The notes beneath the pieces were generated by a model that worked only from the letters and a program-made list of their open reading frames with translations, did not search any database and was not told the DNA's origin. From Polynucleobacter difficilis (lineage in GTDB: Bacteria > Pseudomonadota > Gammaproteobacteria > Burkholderiales > Burkholderiaceae): a DNA stretch of 64,000 bases. Shown one piece after another: positions 25,811-35,437 of the stretch; the first letter of the stretch is position 1; each line of letters starts with the position of its first letter. The stretch covers positions 1,488,001 through 1,552,000 of the forward strand of contig NZ_CP023276.1 in NCBI RefSeq assembly GCF_003065365.1. The letters run 5' to 3'. The position numbers were made by a program, and so were the translations under genes.

Positions 25811-25986
25811 TTTACTGGAATAGCCTTAGTGATTTTCTGCAAATGGGCGGCCACGGCCCCTTTGTATGGGGGTCCTTTGCGGTGACTGCCCTTGTTTTTG
25901 CCATTGAAATCATGCAGATCCGTAGGCAGCGTCGCCTGACCGAAGCCAGCATTCGGGATGAGTCGTACGCCACTGAAAAAAATTAG
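25807..25986 (+). CDS. ccmD: Heme exporter protein CcmD
   Basis: 59 residues. One membrane span near MGGHGPFVWGSFAVTALVFAI, then a basic cytoplasmic tail (IRRQRRLTEA). CcmD is a small subunit helping the release of holo-CcmE from CcmABC. Start ATG overlaps the ccmC stop; ccmE begins 15 bases later. Confidence 0.9.
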   Translation: MIYWNSLSDFLQMGGHGPFVWGSFAVTALVFAIEIMQIRRQRRLTEASIRDESYATEKN

Positions 25987-26001
25987 GCAAAATAAGGACT
26001 T

Positions 26002-26430
26002 ATGAAACCCCGCACAAAACGCGGTCTGGCAATCCTTGGTGGCGTAACGTGCATTGCATTTGCCACGTATATGGTATTCCAGACCTTCCAAAGCAATTTG
26101 GTGTTCTTCTACAGTCCGAGTCAAATTGCGGCCAATGAGGCACCCAAAGACCGTGCATTCCGCGTTGGCGGCATGGTCGAAGAAAATTCCATCAAGCGCG
26201 ATGCGGGCGGACTCAAGGTGAGTTTTGTAGTGACTGATTTTGCGCACCGCATTGAAGTCAGTTACGAGGGCTTATTGCCAGACTTATTTAAAGAAGGCAA
26301 AGGGGTTGTGGCTGAGGGTCGCCTCAATTCCACAGGTTCTTTTACGGCAAGCCAAGTTCTGGCAAAGCACGATGAAAACTACATGCCGCCCGAAGCAGCA
26401 GAAGCCTTAGCTAAAGCGAAGAAACCATGA
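26002..26430 (+). CDS. ccmE: Periplasmic heme chaperone CcmE
   Basis: 142 residues. N-terminal signal-anchor (about 9-27), OB-fold domain, and the heme-binding motif HDENY with His123 and Tyr127, the residues that carry heme covalently and axially. Accepts heme from CcmC and passes it to CcmF/H. AAGGACTT ribosome site; end overlaps ccmF by 4 bases. Confidence 0.95.
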   Translation: MKPRTKRGLAILGGVTCIAFATYMVFQTFQSNLVFFYSPSQIAANEAPKDRAFRVGGMVEENSIKRDAGGLKVSFVVTDFAHRIEVSYEGLLPDLFKEGKGVVAEGRLNSTGSFTASQVLAKHDENYMPPEAAEALAKAKKP

Positions 26431-28361
26431 TTCCTGAAATTGGCCAAGTTGCTTTAATTCTGGCATTGATGACAGCGCTGGTGCTGGGCATTGCTCCCCT
26501 CGTTGGCGCGCAAACCAACCGGCCTGCCCTCATGAATTTAGCCAGGCCATCCGCCATTGCGCTCTTTTTGTGGGTAACCGTCTCTTATATCTGCCTCGTC
26601 ATCTCGTTTATCAATAATGACTTCAGTGTGCTCAACGTGGCACAAAACTCCAACTCTGCGCTTCCTTTGATGTATCGCATTGGCGCTTCATGGGGCAGCC
26701 ATGAGGGCTCGATTTTATTGTGGTGCTTCATGATGGCCGGCTGGACTATTGCGGTTGCTATTTTTTCCAAGCACTTACCCATCAAAATGATTTCACGCAT
26801 TCTCGGCGTGCTGGGCTTGCTCAATATCGGTGTGCTCTTGTTTACTTTGCTCACGTCCAATCCGCTGGACCGTATGCTTCCGGCAGCACTGGAGGGCAAA
26901 GACCTCAATCCCTTGCTACAAGATCCCGGCATGATTATTCATCCGCCTTTTTTGTACATGGGCTACGTTGGCTCTGCGGTTGCCTTTGCATTTGCCATTG
27001 CGGCCCTACTCTCCGGCCGTTTAGACGCAGCCTGGGCAAGGTGGTCAAGACCATGGGTGACTTCGGCCTGGTGTTTTTTAACCATCGGTATTGCACTCGG
27101 TAGTGCTTGGGCTTATTACGAATTGGGTTGGGGCGGCTGGTGGTTTTGGGATCCGGTTGAGAATGCCTCCTTCATGCCTTGGCTCGTCGGTACCGCATTG
27201 ATTCACTCGCTAGCTGTCACTGAAAAACGCGGTGGCTTCAAGATGTGGACCGCTCTCTTGGCAATCCTGGCTTTCTCACTTTCGCTACTCGGCACCTTCT
27301 TGGTTCGCTCCGGAGTCATCACCTCAGTACATGCATTTGCTACCGACCCAAAGCGCGGTATTTTCATTCTCGGCTTCCTCGCTCTTGTAGTTGGCGGTTC
27401 GCTATTGCTGTTTGCATGGCGCGCGCCGAAAGCCAATATTGGTGGTGATTTTGGTACCGTGTCACGCGAGAGTATGTTACTCAGTAACAACGTCTTACTT
27501 TTAGTCGCAACAGCGGCAGTCCTGCTTGGCACTTTGTATCCGATGCTGCTTGATGCCCTGGATCTAGGCAAGATCTCAGTGGGCGTTCCCTACTTTGAGG
27601 CGGTGTTTGTGCCGCTGATGACGCCAGCACTCTTCTTGATTGGTATCGGCCCCATCGCACGCTGGCGTCAATCCCCCGTCATTGATTTAGCGCATAAATT
27701 AAAGTGGGCTGCTGCAGTGAGTGTAATTAGCGCCATCCTCGCCCCACTGGTGCTGCGCACCTGGACTCCACTGGTTGGCTTTGGCCTGTTTTTGGCAATC
27801 TGGATTATTGCGACGACCTGCACCCAATTGGTCGAGCGCGCTTTTAGCAATCGGGATCGTGGTGTGATTAAAAATCTTGCTGCTCAGCCGGCGAGTTATT
27901 ACGGCATGTTCCTGGCTCACATTGGCGTTGCGGTTTTTATTATTGGCATAACCGGCGTGCGTGGCTTTGAGTCGGAAAAAGACATTCGTATGGCAATCGG
28001 CAGCAGCATTGAGGCCGGTGGATATAACTTCCAATTTTTAGGTGTTCAAGCGATTGATGGTCCGAATTACAAAGCAGTTCGAGGCGTGTTTGATGTCAGC
28101 CAGAACGGCAAAGTAGTCACGCGCATGGCACCGGAAAAACGGGTCTATAACGCCAGTCAAATGCCCATGACCGAAGCGGCGATTGATCCAGGCTTTACAC
28201 GCGACCTCTATGTCTCCCTGGGTGAGCCAATCAATGCCAATGAGTGGACGGTACGGATTCATATCAAACCGTTTGTGGACTGGATTTGGGGCGGTTGCTT
28301 ATTCATGGCCTTGGGTGGATTTTTGGCGATCACGGATCGACGCTACCGGAAGCGTAAATGA
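26427..28361 (+). CDS. ccmF: Cytochrome c heme lyase subunit CcmF
   Basis: 644 residues, about 15 spans. WWD domain GWGGWWFWDPVENASFMPWL and heme-related His residues in the flanking segments (WGSHEGSILLW, PPFLYMGYVG) are present. With CcmH and CcmG it ligates heme to apocytochrome CxxCH motifs. Full-length, no frameshift. Overlaps ccmE and ccmG by 4 bases each. Confidence 0.95.
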   Translation: MIPEIGQVALILALMTALVLGIAPLVGAQTNRPALMNLARPSAIALFLWVTVSYICLVISFINNDFSVLNVAQNSNSALPLMYRIGASWGSHEGSILLWCFMMAGWTIAVAIFSKHLPIKMISRILGVLGLLNIGVLLFTLLTSNPLDRMLPAALEGKDLNPLLQDPGMIIHPPFLYMGYVGSAVAFAFAIAALLSGRLDAAWARWSRPWVTSAWCFLTIGIALGSAWAYYELGWGGWWFWDPVENASFMPWLVGTALIHSLAVTEKRGGFKMWTALLAILAFSLSLLGTFLVRSGVITSVHAFATDPKRGIFILGFLALVVGGSLLLFAWRAPKANIGGDFGTVSRESMLLSNNVLLLVATAAVLLGTLYPMLLDALDLGKISVGVPYFEAVFVPLMTPALFLIGIGPIARWRQSPVIDLAHKLKWAAAVSVISAILAPLVLRTWTPLVGFGLFLAIWIIATTCTQLVERAFSNRDRGVIKNLAAQPASYYGMFLAHIGVAVFIIGITGVRGFESEKDIRMAIGSSIEAGGYNFQFLGVQAIDGPNYKAVRGVFDVSQNGKVVTRMAPEKRVYNASQMPMTEAAIDPGFTRDLYVSLGEPINANEWTVRIHIKPFVDWIWGGCLFMALGGFLAITDRRYRKRK

Positions 28362-28882
28362 AACGGTATTTGATTCCCATCGGAATTTTTGTCGTCTTTT
28401 TTGGCTTCTTGGCTGCCGGCCTCCAGCTGAATCCGCGTGAAGTGCCATCCCCGCTCATCAATAAAAGTGCGCCCACATTTAACCTGCCCATTTTAGGTAA
28501 AGAGAATGCGAGTTTTTCGCCAGAAGAGATGCGCGGCAAGGTATGGGTTTTCAATGTGTGGGCTTCGTGGTGTGCAGCGTGCCGCGACGAACATCCCCAT
28601 TTAATCCAGTTTGCGAAAACCCAATCAACTCCCCTGCTCGGCTTGGATTACAAAGATAAGCCAGAGGATGCCATCCGCTGGCTAAAAGAGCACGGCAATC
28701 CCTATGCCTTATCGGTTGTCGATCTCAAGGGGCAAGTTGGCATTGACTATGGCGTCTACGGCGTACCGGAAACCTTCGTCATTGATAAGGCGGGGTTGAT
28801 TCGACTCAAGCACATCGGCCCATTGACCCCAAGCGTGATCGAAGAAAAGATCTTGCCGCTGATTCAGAAACTCAATAGCTAA
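28358..28882 (+). CDS. ccmG: Thiol:disulfide interchange protein CcmG (DsbE)
   Basis: 174 residues. N-terminal anchor (6-22), thioredoxin fold with redox pair Cys72/Cys75 in NVWASWCAACRDEHP, GVYGVPETFVID with the cis-proline. Keeps the apocytochrome CxxCH cysteines reduced for heme ligation. Third position of the motif is Ala-Ala, unlike the WCxPC of many homologues, but both cysteines are intact. Confidence 0.94.
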   Translation: MKRYLIPIGIFVVFFGFLAAGLQLNPREVPSPLINKSAPTFNLPILGKENASFSPEEMRGKVWVFNVWASWCAACRDEHPHLIQFAKTQSTPLLGLDYKDKPEDAIRWLKEHGNPYALSVVDLKGQVGIDYGVYGVPETFVIDKAGLIRLKHIGPLTPSVIEEKILPLIQKLNS

Positions 28883-28885
28883 AGC

Positions 28886-29413
28886 ATGGTCCACTCTCTA
28901 AGCGCAGGCCTGCACCAAACCCGATCTCTATTGCGATCTGTGTTGACTAGCGCCTGCTTGACGATGGGTTTATTTGCTCCAGGAGCAATGCTTTCAGCAC
29001 AAGAGGCTCGGCCTGTTGCCCAGGATCCAGTGCTTGAGAAAAAAGTGATTACCCTGTCCAATGAATTGCGCTGCTTGGTTTGCCAAAATCAAACCATCGC
29101 TGACTCCAATGCGGAATTAGCTGTTGATCTGCGCAATCAAGTACGCAAACAACTCAGTGAAGGTAAATCGGATCGCGAGATTTTGGATTACATGGTACAG
29201 CGCTATGGTGAGTTTGTTTTGTACCGTCCGCCACTCAGCTACAAAACCATTTTGCTTTGGGCTGGCCCATTTGCACTCTTATTGATTGCTATGTTTATTT
29301 TGGTTCAGCAAATTCGCTTGCGTCACAAACGCCTTGCCTCGGAAGAATTCGATCAAACCGATTTATCCCGAGCCCGCAAACTACTTGATTCCGCACCGGG
29401 AGATCGCTCATGA
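28886..29413 (+). CDS. ccmH: Cytochrome c maturation protein CcmH
   Basis: 175 residues. Signal sequence near 20-40, redox motif LRCLVCQNQT (Cys63, Cys66), SNAELAVDLRNQVRKQL and one C-terminal membrane span after YRPPLSYKTILLW. Reduces apocytochrome disulfides in the CcmFGH complex. Overlaps ccmI by 4 bases. Confidence 0.94.
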   Translation: MVHSLSAGLHQTRSLLRSVLTSACLTMGLFAPGAMLSAQEARPVAQDPVLEKKVITLSNELRCLVCQNQTIADSNAELAVDLRNQVRKQLSEGKSDREILDYMVQRYGEFVLYRPPLSYKTILLWAGPFALLLIAMFILVQQIRLRHKRLASEEFDQTDLSRARKLLDSAPGDRS

Positions 29414-30258
29414 TGACTTTCTTAACCATTGCCATTGGCATGATTGCGATTGCGACCATCCTCTTAGTATTGCCCTTGCGCAAAAAAACGGTTGCCGCCA
29501 CAGGCGAGCAAGAAGAGAACATTATTATTCTGCGTGACCAACTCAGCCAGCTCGATGTCGACTTTGCGGAAGGCCGTATTGCCGCAGACCAACTGCAAGA
29601 TGCGCAGCGTGATATTGAAAAACGCTTGCTACTGGAAGAGCGTGCGATTGCTGCTGATCAAGCCCCGGTAGGCGCTAAGCCCAAGCGCATTTTATTTCCA
29701 GCACTCCTCATCGGTATTGGCGTACCCGTCTGCACCGTAGCGCTCTACCTTTGGATTGGTAATCCAGTGGCGACCGATCCCCTCGCTCAGAGCCAGCAGC
29801 CCGCCCTGACGCAGCAAGACATCCAAAACATGGTTGAGCAGCTCGCGACTCGTCTAGAAAAAGATCCAAACAATCCGGAAGGCTGGCAAATGCTGGCGCG
29901 CTCCTACGCCGCAATGCAGCGCTTTCCTGAGGCTGCCAAGGCCTATAAGAAGGCGATGGAGCTCAATCCGAATAATGCCCAGTTAACCATCGATTACGCC
30001 GACTTTTTGGCCTACCAAAACCAAAGTGCCAAGGGTGAGCCGATGCGCCTTATCCTGCGCGCCCTTGAACTCGATCCCAGCAACATTAAGGCCCTCGCAC
30101 TGGCTGGCACCGCCTACTACGAAGAAGGTCAGTTTGATAAAGCAGAGCAATACTGGGCAAGGGGCTTAAAACTGGTTCCACCCGATGGTGAAGTAGCTAA
30201 GGCCTTTACCGACAATATTGCCGATGCTCGTCAGGCAGCAAGCGCAAAGAAAAAGTAA
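29410..30258 (+). CDS. ccmI: Cytochrome c maturation protein CcmI (TPR)
   Basis: 282 residues. First span 4-22, short charged segment, second span (about 98-116), then periplasmic TPR repeats (from about 150) such as NPEGWQMLARSYAAMQRFPEAAKAYKKAMELNPNN. Chaperone for apocytochrome c delivery to CcmFH. Last gene of the operon; converges with the universal stress gene, 3 bases apart. Confidence 0.93.
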   Translation: MMTFLTIAIGMIAIATILLVLPLRKKTVAATGEQEENIIILRDQLSQLDVDFAEGRIAADQLQDAQRDIEKRLLLEERAIAADQAPVGAKPKRILFPALLIGIGVPVCTVALYLWIGNPVATDPLAQSQQPALTQQDIQNMVEQLATRLEKDPNNPEGWQMLARSYAAMQRFPEAAKAYKKAMELNPNNAQLTIDYADFLAYQNQSAKGEPMRLILRALELDPSNIKALALAGTAYYEEGQFDKAEQYWARGLKLVPPDGEVAKAFTDNIADARQAASAKKK

Positions 30259-30261
30259 GGC

Positions 30262-30702
30262 TTAGCCGAGCACGATTACAGGCAGGCTAGAGTGCACAAT
30301 CACTTCATTGGTTTGACTGCCCAACAGCACCCCCTTGATGCCCGTGCGTTTGTGCGAGGCCATCACAATCGCATCGGCCTTGGCTTTTTTAGCCGCATCC
30401 AATACGCCACCAGCCAAGCTTGGACTAAAGGTATGCAATGTCCGTACCGTCACGCCCGCGCCTAAAACTGCCAGGGCATTTTTGAATAGATTTTTAGCGA
30501 AGGCATCGCAGGCTTTTTTGTGATCCCTCTGCGAAAAGCCATACCCCAAACTACTATCGGAGTAGACCATTGGCGGCATTGGGTCGGAGACGTAGACCAA
30601 GGTAATGCTGGCGCCATCTTTCTTGGCAAGATCCAATACATTTTTGAGGGATTTTTTGGTCACGTCGGACCCATCAATCGGCACTAATAGATGCTTAAAC
30701 AT
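30262..30702 (-). CDS. Universal stress protein (UspA family)
   Basis: 146 residues, one Usp domain. HLLVPIDGSDVTKKSLKNVLDLA at the N-terminus, the VMASHKRTGIKGVLLGS nucleotide-binding segment and final SLPVIVLG strand. Cytoplasmic, usually dimeric; function in starvation or stress. Monocistronic with an AGGAAGAG ribosome site before ATG 30702. Confidence 0.93.
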   Translation of the reverse strand: MFKHLLVPIDGSDVTKKSLKNVLDLAKKDGASITLVYVSDPMPPMVYSDSSLGYGFSQRDHKKACDAFAKNLFKNALAVLGAGVTVRTLHTFSPSLAGGVLDAAKKAKADAIVMASHKRTGIKGVLLGSQTNEVIVHSSLPVIVLG

Positions 30703-30765
30703 GGCTCTTCCTTTTCAGTTCCATTGATATTTCATCCTACTCCTGATTTCAGTAAATGAATACTT

Positions 30766-31215
30766 ATGGCTCATAATGGGTGGAAATCGTTCTATCCCAC
30801 AAAGGTGAGTAAATTGATCAAGTATCTGGCTGTCTACGCAAGTTTTTTAATCACCTTTCTGGTGATGGATTTCATTTGGCTGCTTGGCATTGCCAAAAAC
30901 CTGTACCGCACTGAAATGGGTGCACTCATGGCTGCAGAGCCACGGCTCTGGGTTGCCCTCGCGTTTTATCTTCTGTATGCCCTTGGCACAACGATCTTTG
31001 TCATTAGCCCAGCGATTGCAAAGCAATCATTCGTCTATGTACTCGGCTTTGGCGCCCTCTTTGGCTTCTTTTGCTACATGACCTACGACCTGACCAACCT
31101 CGCTGTGATTGAGGGATTTCCGGCGAGACTGGCTGTGATTGATATCGTCTGGGGCGCCTTTGTGACTGCAGTTAGTGCTTCCGTGGCTTATGCGGTGGGC
31201 AGTCGAATGGCTTGA
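30766..31215 (+). CDS. DUF2177 family membrane protein
   Basis: 149 residues with four membrane spans. LVMDFIWLLGIAKNLYRTEMG near the N-terminus and GFFCYMTYDLTNLAVIEGFP, WGAFVTAVSASVAY in the C-terminal half are DUF2177 features. Function unknown. The start may be GTG 30805 (VSKLIKYLAVY), as the first 13 residues are atypical and neither start has a clear ribosome site. Convergent with the MFS gene, ending at the adjacent base. Confidence 0.8.
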   Translation: MAHNGWKSFYPTKVSKLIKYLAVYASFLITFLVMDFIWLLGIAKNLYRTEMGALMAAEPRLWVALAFYLLYALGTTIFVISPAIAKQSFVYVLGFGALFGFFCYMTYDLTNLAVIEGFPARLAVIDIVWGAFVTAVSASVAYAVGSRMA

Positions 31216-32472
31216 TTATGAATTCGTGGGTGACTTTGGTTTCCGACTAGACCACCCATTGCGGCGCTCAAAGAGTACAAATAGCACTCCCCAAATCACA
31301 ATCGAGAAGTAAGCCCATACCCAAGCCGACTGCGATTCTTGCGATCCAGATAGATCCAAAACAAAGCCAAAGATAGCGGGGCCTAACAAGCCTCCACCAA
31401 AACCCATAAGGGAGTGCAGACCCATTGCGGCGCCTTTGATCTGCGGCTGCGCGCTGGTCACCAGCCCCGCAGTTAAGGTGGCAGAGTCCGCCATAATAAA
31501 AATCGAATGTCCGGTCGCAAGCAGAGCGATTACCCACCAGCCCTGACCGGTCGCTGCAGCCAAGGCAATACCCAAGATCGCGCTGGTGAGCATGACAAAA
31601 CAAATCCAATTCTGTCTACCTATTTTGATCGCCATCTCATTGCCCAGAATAGATGCAGGTACGCCAAAGAAATTAATCACACCAGCTAAGGTGGTGGCTG
31701 CCAAGAAAAAAGCTTCGCCGGTATAGGCTGTACAGAACACAAAGAAAGCCACGAGCCAACTGCGTGACGCAAACAACTCCAGGGAATGTGCGGTGTACCC
31801 AAAAATATAGCCTGACGCCTCTTTATTCTGTAAAACCATTTTCCATTTTTGGATGGGAAATACATCACCCACTTGAATCCGAAGGGGACCACGCCATTCG
31901 GGCTTATCCAAAGCTGGAATCAGTAGCCATACAATCAGCAACGCAGTAAGGGGCCCGAGGGCAATCCATTCGAACACAGCCTCCCATCCCAAGGCCTCTA
32001 AGATCCAGCCGGAGATGAGATACGACAAGCCTGCACCAATCCCAAAGAAAGCGGTGTAGAAGGAAATATGCCGCGTGACCTCACCATACTGAACGCGATC
32101 AGACAAGACTTTCAACCCGGGCATATAGGTACCCGCCAAGCCAGCACCGTTTAAAGCCATAAAGAAAAAGGCAGAATAAAAGCCGTTAGCAAAAAGACCC
32201 ATACCCAAGAGACCAGTTACGCCAGACAATCCACCAAACAAATAAATCTTGCGAGCATCCACCCGGTCAGTCAATACGGTTGCTAAAGGCACAACCAAGA
32301 TATATCCAAAGAAAAAAGCACTCGCAATCAGGCCAGACTCAAAATTACTCAAATCCCATTGGGCCTGCAATGTAGTAAGGGTTACGGCGTAACACGCAAA
32401 GCCAAGCAGTGCGCAAATTTGTGCAGCCAACATCAAGGGGGTGCAGTTTATTTTTCCGGCAATCGTAGGCAC
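31216..32472 (-). CDS. Major facilitator superfamily transporter
   Basis: 418 residues, 12 spans. MFS loop 2-3 motif appears as LATVLTDRVDARKIYLFGG; FLNGAG-type AGTYMPGLKVLSD also fits. Broadly like cyanate/nitrate or aromatic-acid MFS exporters (CynX-like), but the substrate cannot be assigned. Followed upstream by the 2OG-Fe dioxygenase-like gene on the same strand (21-base gap), so possibly co-transcribed. Confidence 0.85.
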   Translation of the reverse strand: MPTIAGKINCTPLMLAAQICALLGFACYAVTLTTLQAQWDLSNFESGLIASAFFFGYILVVPLATVLTDRVDARKIYLFGGLSGVTGLLGMGLFANGFYSAFFFMALNGAGLAGTYMPGLKVLSDRVQYGEVTRHISFYTAFFGIGAGLSYLISGWILEALGWEAVFEWIALGPLTALLIVWLLIPALDKPEWRGPLRIQVGDVFPIQKWKMVLQNKEASGYIFGYTAHSLELFASRSWLVAFFVFCTAYTGEAFFLAATTLAGVINFFGVPASILGNEMAIKIGRQNWICFVMLTSAILGIALAAATGQGWWVIALLATGHSIFIMADSATLTAGLVTSAQPQIKGAAMGLHSLMGFGGGLLGPAIFGFVLDLSGSQESQSAWVWAYFSIVIWGVLFVLFERRNGWSSRKPKSPTNS

Positions 32473-32493
32473 AGATTGAGTTCGCTTTTGTTT

Positions 32494-33240
32494 TTATTGC
32501 TGGTTGGAATTAGGCGAATCCTGAAACCCATTGGACCGAAAGGTCAGCACCAAAGTGTCTCGATAGCCGTGAGGCAGGGTTGGCTGAATCGGCGTTGTTT
32601 CATGAATCATCCGCTCATCATTCATTAATAAGACCGACCAAGGCTCGGTTAAGGTAAAGCGCAAGCCAGAAGAGGTATTAGCCTCGAAGATACGGGTCTC
32701 GCCGCCTTTGATGTTGTGACGGTCAATCAAAAATACAGCCACAAAATCAACGCCATCGCGGTGGGCACCTTCCGGAGTTGGTCTCCCAATGCCGTCGCTC
32801 GTATCAATGCGAAATTGATGGGCTTCAATAAACCAAGTTGAGACGGGCTTGAGTGAACTTAAAAGTCCTGCAGTATGTTTGATTACGGCCTGCCAGCACA
32901 CGTCATTTGCTAGGGCCTGCGTGATCGGTTCAAACCAACGCTCAATACCGCCATGCAAAGCGTTGTAGTTGACCGACTGCCAGTGCGCGCGATGGGGAAC
33001 CATCTTTAGTTCCGATCCGCTAACGGTATAACTGGCATGGCGCCGGAAGCGATAACGTCCGCCGTCTTTTAAGTAGGGGTCACGTGGTAGATCCTGCCAA
33101 TGCACACCCAAATCCAGCAAATCACTGACAGACACATGGGCCAACTCGGCAACCGAGGCAGCGGCAGCGATAGCAAATCCACTGCGTTGGATTGCGGGCG
33201 CAATTTCTGAGGTGGGCGTTAACGGCGGAGAGAGATTCAC
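32494..33240 (-). CDS. 2OG-Fe(II) dioxygenase-family protein
   Basis: 248 residues. Iron ligands in GAHRDGVDFVAVFLIDRHNIKGGETRIFE (HxD) and a distal His in MIHETTPIQPTLPHGYRDTLVLTF, followed by Arg for 2-oxoglutarate. Matches the family that includes L-isoleucine 4-hydroxylase-type enzymes (PF10014). Likely hydroxylates a free amino acid; substrate unknown. Transcribed towards the MFS transporter gene, which could export or import its product. Confidence 0.8.
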   Translation of the reverse strand: MNLSPPLTPTSEIAPAIQRSGFAIAAAASVAELAHVSVSDLLDLGVHWQDLPRDPYLKDGGRYRFRRHASYTVSGSELKMVPHRAHWQSVNYNALHGGIERWFEPITQALANDVCWQAVIKHTAGLLSSLKPVSTWFIEAHQFRIDTSDGIGRPTPEGAHRDGVDFVAVFLIDRHNIKGGETRIFEANTSSGLRFTLTEPWSVLLMNDERMIHETTPIQPTLPHGYRDTLVLTFRSNGFQDSPNSNQQ

Positions 33241-33272
33241 CGCCTTATTTTAGGACATCGATGCGTTTACTG

Positions 33273-34574
33273 TCACGAATCGAGTTTTAGACGTTCTCGC
33301 ACCATATTGACGTGCCCTTTTAGGTCATACAGCTCTTTCGACTCAAGGGAGGATACTTTCATGGCATTGACTCGCATTTGTATATCAGCCAAGGCTTGAC
33401 GACTCGCATCGCGCGCATTGGGGTCGGCAGCAGTGCGCTCCAATACTTTGAGCTCGGCGTAAATACGCGATAGGCGAATGCGCAGACTTAAGTCGCGCAG
33501 GGCTGGAATATAGGCGATTAAAGGAATCAAAATAGCCAAAATTGGAATGACAACCCGCGCAAAGCGACCAACCCAAACGGCGGTCCAAAACGGTAAATGA
33601 CGATGCAAAAAGGAGGGGCCATCTTTTAAATAAATTTCTGAATCCATTTGCAATGGAAAATCAAGGCCATTGATCGATGGAAATTCACCCTGCTTTTGCA
33701 GGCGTGAATAGGATTTCAAAATAGTTTGCGCATTTTCCAGAAGCAGACTGACGATGGCCGGACTAATAGTCTCGCGGCTTACCAAGGTTGCAGTTGCCGC
33801 AATCATCTGCCGGTTGAGTCTAGGCAAATCATTTTCAATACTAAGCAAGCCGCGCGCTACGTCCACTTTGGTTAAAAATGGGAGGGCACGAGTATAAGCA
33901 TCGGCCTGTACAAAATTCATTAGCTGCACACCGGGCAAGTTGATGAAGCTTTTAAGAAGCGGTGCTTCGGCTGCAGCCACCACAAAAACAGCATCCAGGT
34001 TTCCAGCGGCTAATTTTGCGGCTCCCTCCTGCGGTGTTAGGGCCTCCATTTCTAGATCAGCTGGCTTGATTCCGCTGGTATCGAGCAGTAGTGTTGCAAT
34101 CGAATTGGTCCCGCTTCCTGGATTACCAATCGAGACCCGCTTGCCTTTGAGTTGCGTGAGCAGGGTCAGTCCGTCTGGAGCCCCCTTAAAACTAGACTCG
34201 CGATAAAAAACCCATACCGGCTCATAAAACATTCCGGCGATGGATACAAAGTGCGGGTATTGCGACACATCCGCAACGCCGCCCTGAATCATTGCCAAGT
34301 CCACACCGGATTTGGGATCGGCCAACAAAGCCAAGTTATCTAGCGTGCCGCCTGTCTTGAGCACCTGAAGCTCAACCCCTTCTTTTTTTAAAGAGGATTG
34401 CATCCGTTCGCCAAAGCGGTAATACAAACCATCCTGAAATCCAGTAGCTATCGTAATCGACTTAGGCGGGGCTGGAATGAGCGTCCACAGAATGCCAAAT
34501 ACAAATACGATCAGCAGCGCCAATAATGCCAATAAGGCGTATGGGTTGTAGCGGAGTCCTTGAATGCGGTTCAT
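33273..34574 (-). CDS. Membrane-anchored TAXI-family solute-binding protein
   Basis: 433 residues. N-terminal anchor (14-32) instead of a cleaved signal, then a TAXI domain: KSITIATGFQDGLYYRFGERM, LKTGGTLDNLALL and GKRVSIGNPGSGTNSIATLL. After about residue 330 a second membrane span (VVIPILAILIPLIAYIPAL) leads into a charged helical, coiled-coil-like tail. No TRAP permease is next to it, so a sensor or scaffold role is possible (inference). Divergent from the SDR gene. Confidence 0.8.
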   Translation of the reverse strand: MNRIQGLRYNPYALLALLALLIVFVFGILWTLIPAPPKSITIATGFQDGLYYRFGERMQSSLKKEGVELQVLKTGGTLDNLALLADPKSGVDLAMIQGGVADVSQYPHFVSIAGMFYEPVWVFYRESSFKGAPDGLTLLTQLKGKRVSIGNPGSGTNSIATLLLDTSGIKPADLEMEALTPQEGAAKLAAGNLDAVFVVAAAEAPLLKSFINLPGVQLMNFVQADAYTRALPFLTKVDVARGLLSIENDLPRLNRQMIAATATLVSRETISPAIVSLLLENAQTILKSYSRLQKQGEFPSINGLDFPLQMDSEIYLKDGPSFLHRHLPFWTAVWVGRFARVVIPILAILIPLIAYIPALRDLSLRIRLSRIYAELKVLERTAADPNARDASRQALADIQMRVNAMKVSSLESKELYDLKGHVNMVRERLKLDS

Positions 34575-34675
34575 GATCGTGGGTATTTTTTTGGATTATG
34601 CCCTGCCCTAGGGAACGGCTGCTATTTTCACGCTAAGATAAGCATTTCCCTGTGCATCTTATTTGAAAGCCCTCC

Positions 34676-35437
34676 ATGAACTCATCCCCCCTGCACGTAG
34701 CCCTCGTGACCGGTGCCGGTAGCGGCATTGGCCGAGCCGCTGCAAAAGCCCTGCTTGGCGGCGGCTACAAGGTAGTTATGACTGGACGTCGCCTGGAGGC
34801 CCTGCAAAGCGCCATCCAAATCATCGGCGGCAACGAAAGCAATTGCCTTGCTGTGACTTGCGACGTAGGCAAACCAGCGGATGTAAAAAATCTCTTTAGT
34901 GCCCTAAAAGCAAAATGGGGGCGCATTGATGTGCTCTTTAATAATGCAGGCACCGGCGCTCCAGCCATGCCGATGGAAGAGCTCAGCTATGAGCAGTGGA
35001 TGAATGCCGTCAACAGCAATTTGTGCGGTGCCTTTTTATGCTCACAAGAAGCCATACGCATGATGAAGGCGCAGACTCCCCAAGGCGGTCGCATCATCAA
35101 CAATGGCTCGATTTCTGCGCATGCGCCGCGCCCAATGACGGCGCCTTACACCGCAACAAAACATGCTATTACGGGCTTAACCAAATCGATCTCATTGGAT
35201 GGTCGCCCGTTTAATATTGCTTGCGGTCAAATCGATATTGGCAATGCCGCCACTGAAATGACGGAGAAGATGGCCGCTGGAATTATTCAGGCCGATGGTT
35301 CAATTAAAGTCGAGCCGCGGATGGATGTTGATCACGTTGGACAAGCTGTACTACACATGGCTCAGCTTCCACTGGAAAGCAACATTCAATTCATGACGAT
35401 TATGGCAACCAATATGCCTTACGTTGGTCGGGGCTAG
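34676..35437 (+). CDS. Short-chain dehydrogenase/reductase (SDR)
   Basis: 253 residues. NAD(P)-binding VTGAGSGIGRAA, NNAG (LFNNAGTGAP), catalytic Ser in NNGSISAHAPRP and YTATKHAITGLTKS with Tyr-x-x-x-Lys. Classical SDR; substrate unknown. Its stop overlaps the end of the convergent iron permease gene by 4 bases. Shares an upstream region with the divergent TAXI-like gene. Confidence 0.9.
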   Translation: MNSSPLHVALVTGAGSGIGRAAAKALLGGGYKVVMTGRRLEALQSAIQIIGGNESNCLAVTCDVGKPADVKNLFSALKAKWGRIDVLFNNAGTGAPAMPMEELSYEQWMNAVNSNLCGAFLCSQEAIRMMKAQTPQGGRIINNGSISAHAPRPMTAPYTATKHAITGLTKSISLDGRPFNIACGQIDIGNAATEMTEKMAAGIIQADGSIKVEPRMDVDHVGQAVLHMAQLPLESNIQFMTIMATNMPYVGRG

